Below, piece after piece: positions 55,384 to 58,000 of a DNA stretch of 58,000 nucleotides. The DNA comes from Cryptomeria japonica (taxonomy: Eukaryota > Streptophyta > Pinopsida > Cupressales > Cupressaceae). Each line of letters starts with the position of its first letter. Position 1 is the stretch's first letter. The DNA is taken from assembly GCF_030272615.1 (NCBI RefSeq), contig NC_081412.1, positions 666,920,352 through 666,978,351 on the forward strand. Direction: 5' to 3'. A program made the translations under genes and the position numbers. The notes beneath the pieces are model-generated. The model worked only from the letters and a program-made list of their open reading frames with translations, had not been told where the DNA came from and ran no database searches.

Positions 55384-56493
55384 TCAACTCTTAGTGGAAG
55401 GATGAGAAGGAGGAGGAACACTTGAAAAATTAGAAATATTTCTCTCCTTGATATTGAAATGTTTAGGTTGAGGTCTTTTTGGCTGAACAATAGGAGAAGC
55501 AGATCTCTTCTCTCGATAAGAGGAAGGAGGTGGAACTACACCATAGAAAGGAGGAATATTAGGTGGAGGAAGGAGACTAGGTCCATCATGAGGAGGAGGT
55601 ATAGGTCTAACCTTAGGAAAAATATTGGTGTTCTCCTTAAGAGAATGTAAAGTCACATCCATAGCAGTAGGTGGAAAATTTTCCTTAGGAGGGAGATTAG
55701 TTCTATCCAAGAGGGGAAGAACCTCATCTTGAAGAATAATAGGAATGTCAAGTGTTGGCGATCTAGGTTGACTTAAGGATAGGATCATATTATTCTTCCA
55801 TTTTTTATAAGATTGAAAAAGAGAATCGCTCCTTGATGGAAGAGATTGAAATTGTTTAGGCCCAAAGAGATCAATAGGAACACCAGAGCTTCTTTCGGAT
55901 GGTGGAAATAAGATATGGTTCACGGTTATGATTTCTCCATTGTGAGAAAGTTTAAGACACTTGTGGATTGGAGAAGCAATAGCCTTCATGTAAGATAGCC
56001 AAGGATAGCCCAACTTCACATGGAATTGCTCAGAAGAAGGTATGATAACAAAGTCAACATCCATGGATTTTGCATGAACCTCAATAGGAAGAGTGATAGA
56101 ACTAATGGTAGGACAAGAGAAGCCATAAAATAACTTCACAACCACATTAGAAGTATCATATATTGGTTTATGCAATCACAAAGTGAAAAGATACTCTTCA
56201 GTTATGACATTAACCATGTAAGAGGGATCAATCAGGGCACCATGGCAAGGGATATCCTTAAGCTTTGCAACTATGTATAAAAGGCCATCAGGTTCTCTAA
56301 TGGTCTCACTAGGGTCAAATGTAATACAAGGATCCTTAGGCAAATCTTTTGTTTCTATCATATTAACTAAGTTTGTTACCATAGAGGTGAATTCTTCAGA
56401 AGAGAGAGAATTAGGCACAATCTCAATAACATTAGAGGTATGAGATGGCAAGGGATCAGTGAAAATCTTAAGATTTTGATTAGGCGGAGCAAC
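55384..56493 (-). pseudogene. protease-like region of the minus-strand Gypsy-type element
   Basis: One frame with TGA at 56176. HGALIDPSYMVNVITEEYL resembles a retropepsin active site in which D-S/T-G has become D-P-S. The matching C-terminal block is HVKLGYPWLSYMKAIASPIH, and LSHNGEIITVNH follows. A Pro-rich tail (PPPNIPPFYGVVPPPSS) with basic patches ends at 55384. The altered catalytic triplet suggests the enzyme is inactive. No RT follows, so the element was non-autonomous or internally deleted. Confidence 0.7.
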
Positions 56494-56850
56494 TCATTTA
56501 TTCCCTTTATCATTCACACCTACCACAGATATAGTATTATTATCAATCAAGTCCCGAACCTTATTTTTCAATGCAAAACATTTCTCAGTATCATGACCAA
56601 GTTGACGATAAAATTGGCAAAAGGAATTATTATTAAAATAAGGATATGCAAGTCTAGAAGGATCAATTTTTATAGGAAGAAGTTTGATAACATTTATGTG
56701 CAACAACTGAGACATAATACTATGTAAAGATTCATTCAAAGGAGTAAACTATCTTTCTCTTTGGAAAAATTTAGAAATAGAAGGCACACCTATTGTAGCA
56801 TTCACATGGTTGTTGTTGATTGGTCTTGATATTGTTAAAGTCGTGCCACC
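56494..56850 (-). pseudogene. gag C-terminal region of the minus-strand Gypsy-type element
   Basis: Same frame as the protease below it, separated by a stop at 56494. SISKFFQRER, then a TAG, then FTPLNESLHSIMSQLL, IKIDPSRLAYPYFNNNSF and the zinc-finger-like CQFYRQLGHDTEKC with ALKNKVRDLIDNNTI are characteristic of plant Gypsy gag. The N-terminal core expected upstream on this strand is missing. At about 56850 the sequence switches to a gag core on the opposite strand. Confidence 0.75.
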
Positions 56851-57465
56851 TAAACATGTGGAGATTCCTCAATTAGAACTCTATAATGGAAAGGGTGATC
56901 CTCTTATGCATGTCAAAAATTCCAAACCTTGTGTACTAATTTTGCTCATGATCAACAATTGCTTGCAAAATTGTTTACAAGAACACTAAGAGATAAGGCC
57001 TTACAATGGTATTGTTGTCTGCCTTCTTGTTCTATCACTTCCTTTCAAAAATTGGCAAATGCTTTCATCCAACAATTTCAAAACAATATTGGTCCTAAAA
57101 TCACTTTGGTTGATTTAAGGCATTGTAAACAAGGTGTTAAAGAAAAAGTGACCAATTTCATTGGTAGATATAAGCATTTATGTGCTCAAATTTCTTTTTA
57201 TGTACCTGATAATGATATTCAAAGAATTTTCATTTCTAATTTACAAAAAGATATCAGGGAAAAGCTTCTTTTGTCTAAGTTTACTTCCTTTTCACAGTTG
57301 TGCGCAACACTCCACAATTATCAACTGGCTGTGAGTCAAATGGAGCAATCCACTCCTATGGCTCTGAGTGATAAGGGGGAGACTATTCAACAACCATTTG
57401 CAAAGTTCAAACCAACAAAAAGCTTCATCAAGTTCAATGATAAACCAAGAAATACCTTTTCTTGA
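56850..57465 (+). pseudogene. gag core (retrotrans_gag) on the plus strand
   Basis: PKHVEIPQLELYNGKGDPLM begins the core. After a one-base phase change, NFAHDQQLLAKLFTRTLRD, ALQWYCCLPSCSITSFQKLA, FIQQFQNNIGPKITLVDLR, FIGRYKHLCAQISFYVPD and IFISNLQKDIREKLLLSKF follow. This is a standard Gypsy gag capsid region and is the part missing from the minus-strand gag next door. TGA at 57463 ends it. It may be the inverted half of the same element, or a second element joined head to head. Confidence 0.85.
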
Positions 57466-58000
57466 AGATGGTAAAGAAGATCAAACAAGAAAAGACAATA
57501 GAGAACAACAAGATATTAATCAGGAGGATCAACGAAGTGATAACCTGGAAGATGGAGAAATATAGGTGGTGTTATAGGACAAGGAGGAAGTAGATTCTAA
57601 TCACATTATGGAAAACACCACTAGAGACGGCCCTAGTACTAACTATGAAGAAGCCCAAAATTATTTGATCCTTGGAGGAATCTTGTTGTTAGAATCACAA
57701 CAATCAGTGGAGATGGTGAAATCCACCTTCCAGTAGTCACCAACGACCTCATTGCTTAATATAAGTACTAAGAGGGTTGAGGTTGAAGATGTTGACCAGA
57801 AAATAACCACCCAAAATATTTGAGGAAGATTGTCATATAGATGAAGTAGCGGATCGAAAGAGAGGGGAAAAAAAGGGTTGAAATCTACCCCTCAAGCTAA
57901 TTCAGTCAAGACAAGAAACCAGACCAAAGCTGATCTGCATTTTAACCCCTCTCCTCCTGGGAGGAAAAAAGCAATATAGGTCAGAGATCAAGAGGAAAGA
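57466..58000 (+). other. uncertain coding-like tail after the plus-strand gag core
   Basis: A Gln/Asp/Asn-rich frame (57470-57565) follows in the +1 phase. Beyond it, short open pieces such as KGLKSTPQANSVKTRNQT and PSPPGRKKAI near 57890-57978 are basic and could be the end of a LINE ORF1 or part of gag. I cannot decide. Confidence 0.25.

Noticed and set aside
55459-55650. Arg-rich open frame on the plus strand
   Set aside because: Antisense shadow of the minus-strand protease region.

Overview
This window looks like an accessory, transposon-packed stretch of a plant nuclear genome. A gymnosperm, probably a conifer, is the best guess. The evidence is nested Ty1/Copia and Tat-type Ty3/Gypsy LTR retrotransposons, a CACTA (En/Spm) DNA transposon with spliced genes, a plant-type PPR relic, LTRs rich in ACCGG motifs, and a degenerate retroelement ORF of a kind I associate with conifer genomes (from memory, not searched). 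I see no intact single-copy host gene, no rRNA or tRNA gene and no CRISPR array. The only host-derived genes are pseudogenes of the splicing factor CWC22 and of a PPR protein.

Layout. 1-5311: 3' part of Copia-like element A: gag with four zinc-knuckle positions, a broken ORF of about 1,100 codons with no pol similarity, polypurine tract, 3' LTR. 5312-~6905: 3' end of Copia element B (RNase H tail, polypurine tract, truncated LTR), into which A inserted. 7509-8008: a 500-bp near-perfect fold-back. ~9533-19059: CACTA element on the minus strand with a TNP2-type transposase (DUF4218/DUF4216 regions, very acidic tail), an ORF with a SET methyltransferase domain, and a multi-exon TNPA/PF03004-like gene. 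19714-30609: an inverted-repeat pair enclosing a CWC22 pseudogene that is split by a complete Copia element C (20976-28427, target duplication TTTTG). 31100-31700: a relic resembling a Caulimoviridae movement protein. 32450-33347: PPR pseudogene. ~33880-34140: LTR end. 34416-34768: a candidate TRIM miniature retrotransposon. 35040-35342: hAT transposase scrap. 36700-51573: a complete 14.9-kb Tat-lineage Gypsy element (target duplication CCCAT) with two RNase H domains, a G-patch and two different minisatellites. ~53100-56850: a minus-strand Gypsy-type element with gag and protease but no reverse transcriptase. 56850-57465: gag core of the same type on the plus strand.

How parts work together. 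In each LTR element the LTRs supply promoter and polyadenylation signals, the primer-binding site and polypurine tract prime the two DNA strands, and gag-pol encodes particle, protease, integrase and reverse transcriptase; all copies here are broken. In the CACTA element the transposase and TNPA-like gene form the usual two-gene set, with the SET ORF as an extra. By hand comparison, LTR divergence makes the Gypsy element younger (about 25 differences in 1.1 kb) than Copia C (about 15 in the first 290 bp). Most nonsense codons in the retroelements can be explained by C-to-T or G-to-A changes, as expected after cytosine methylation. The least explained coding signals are the long ORF of element A and the SET ORF inside the CACTA element.
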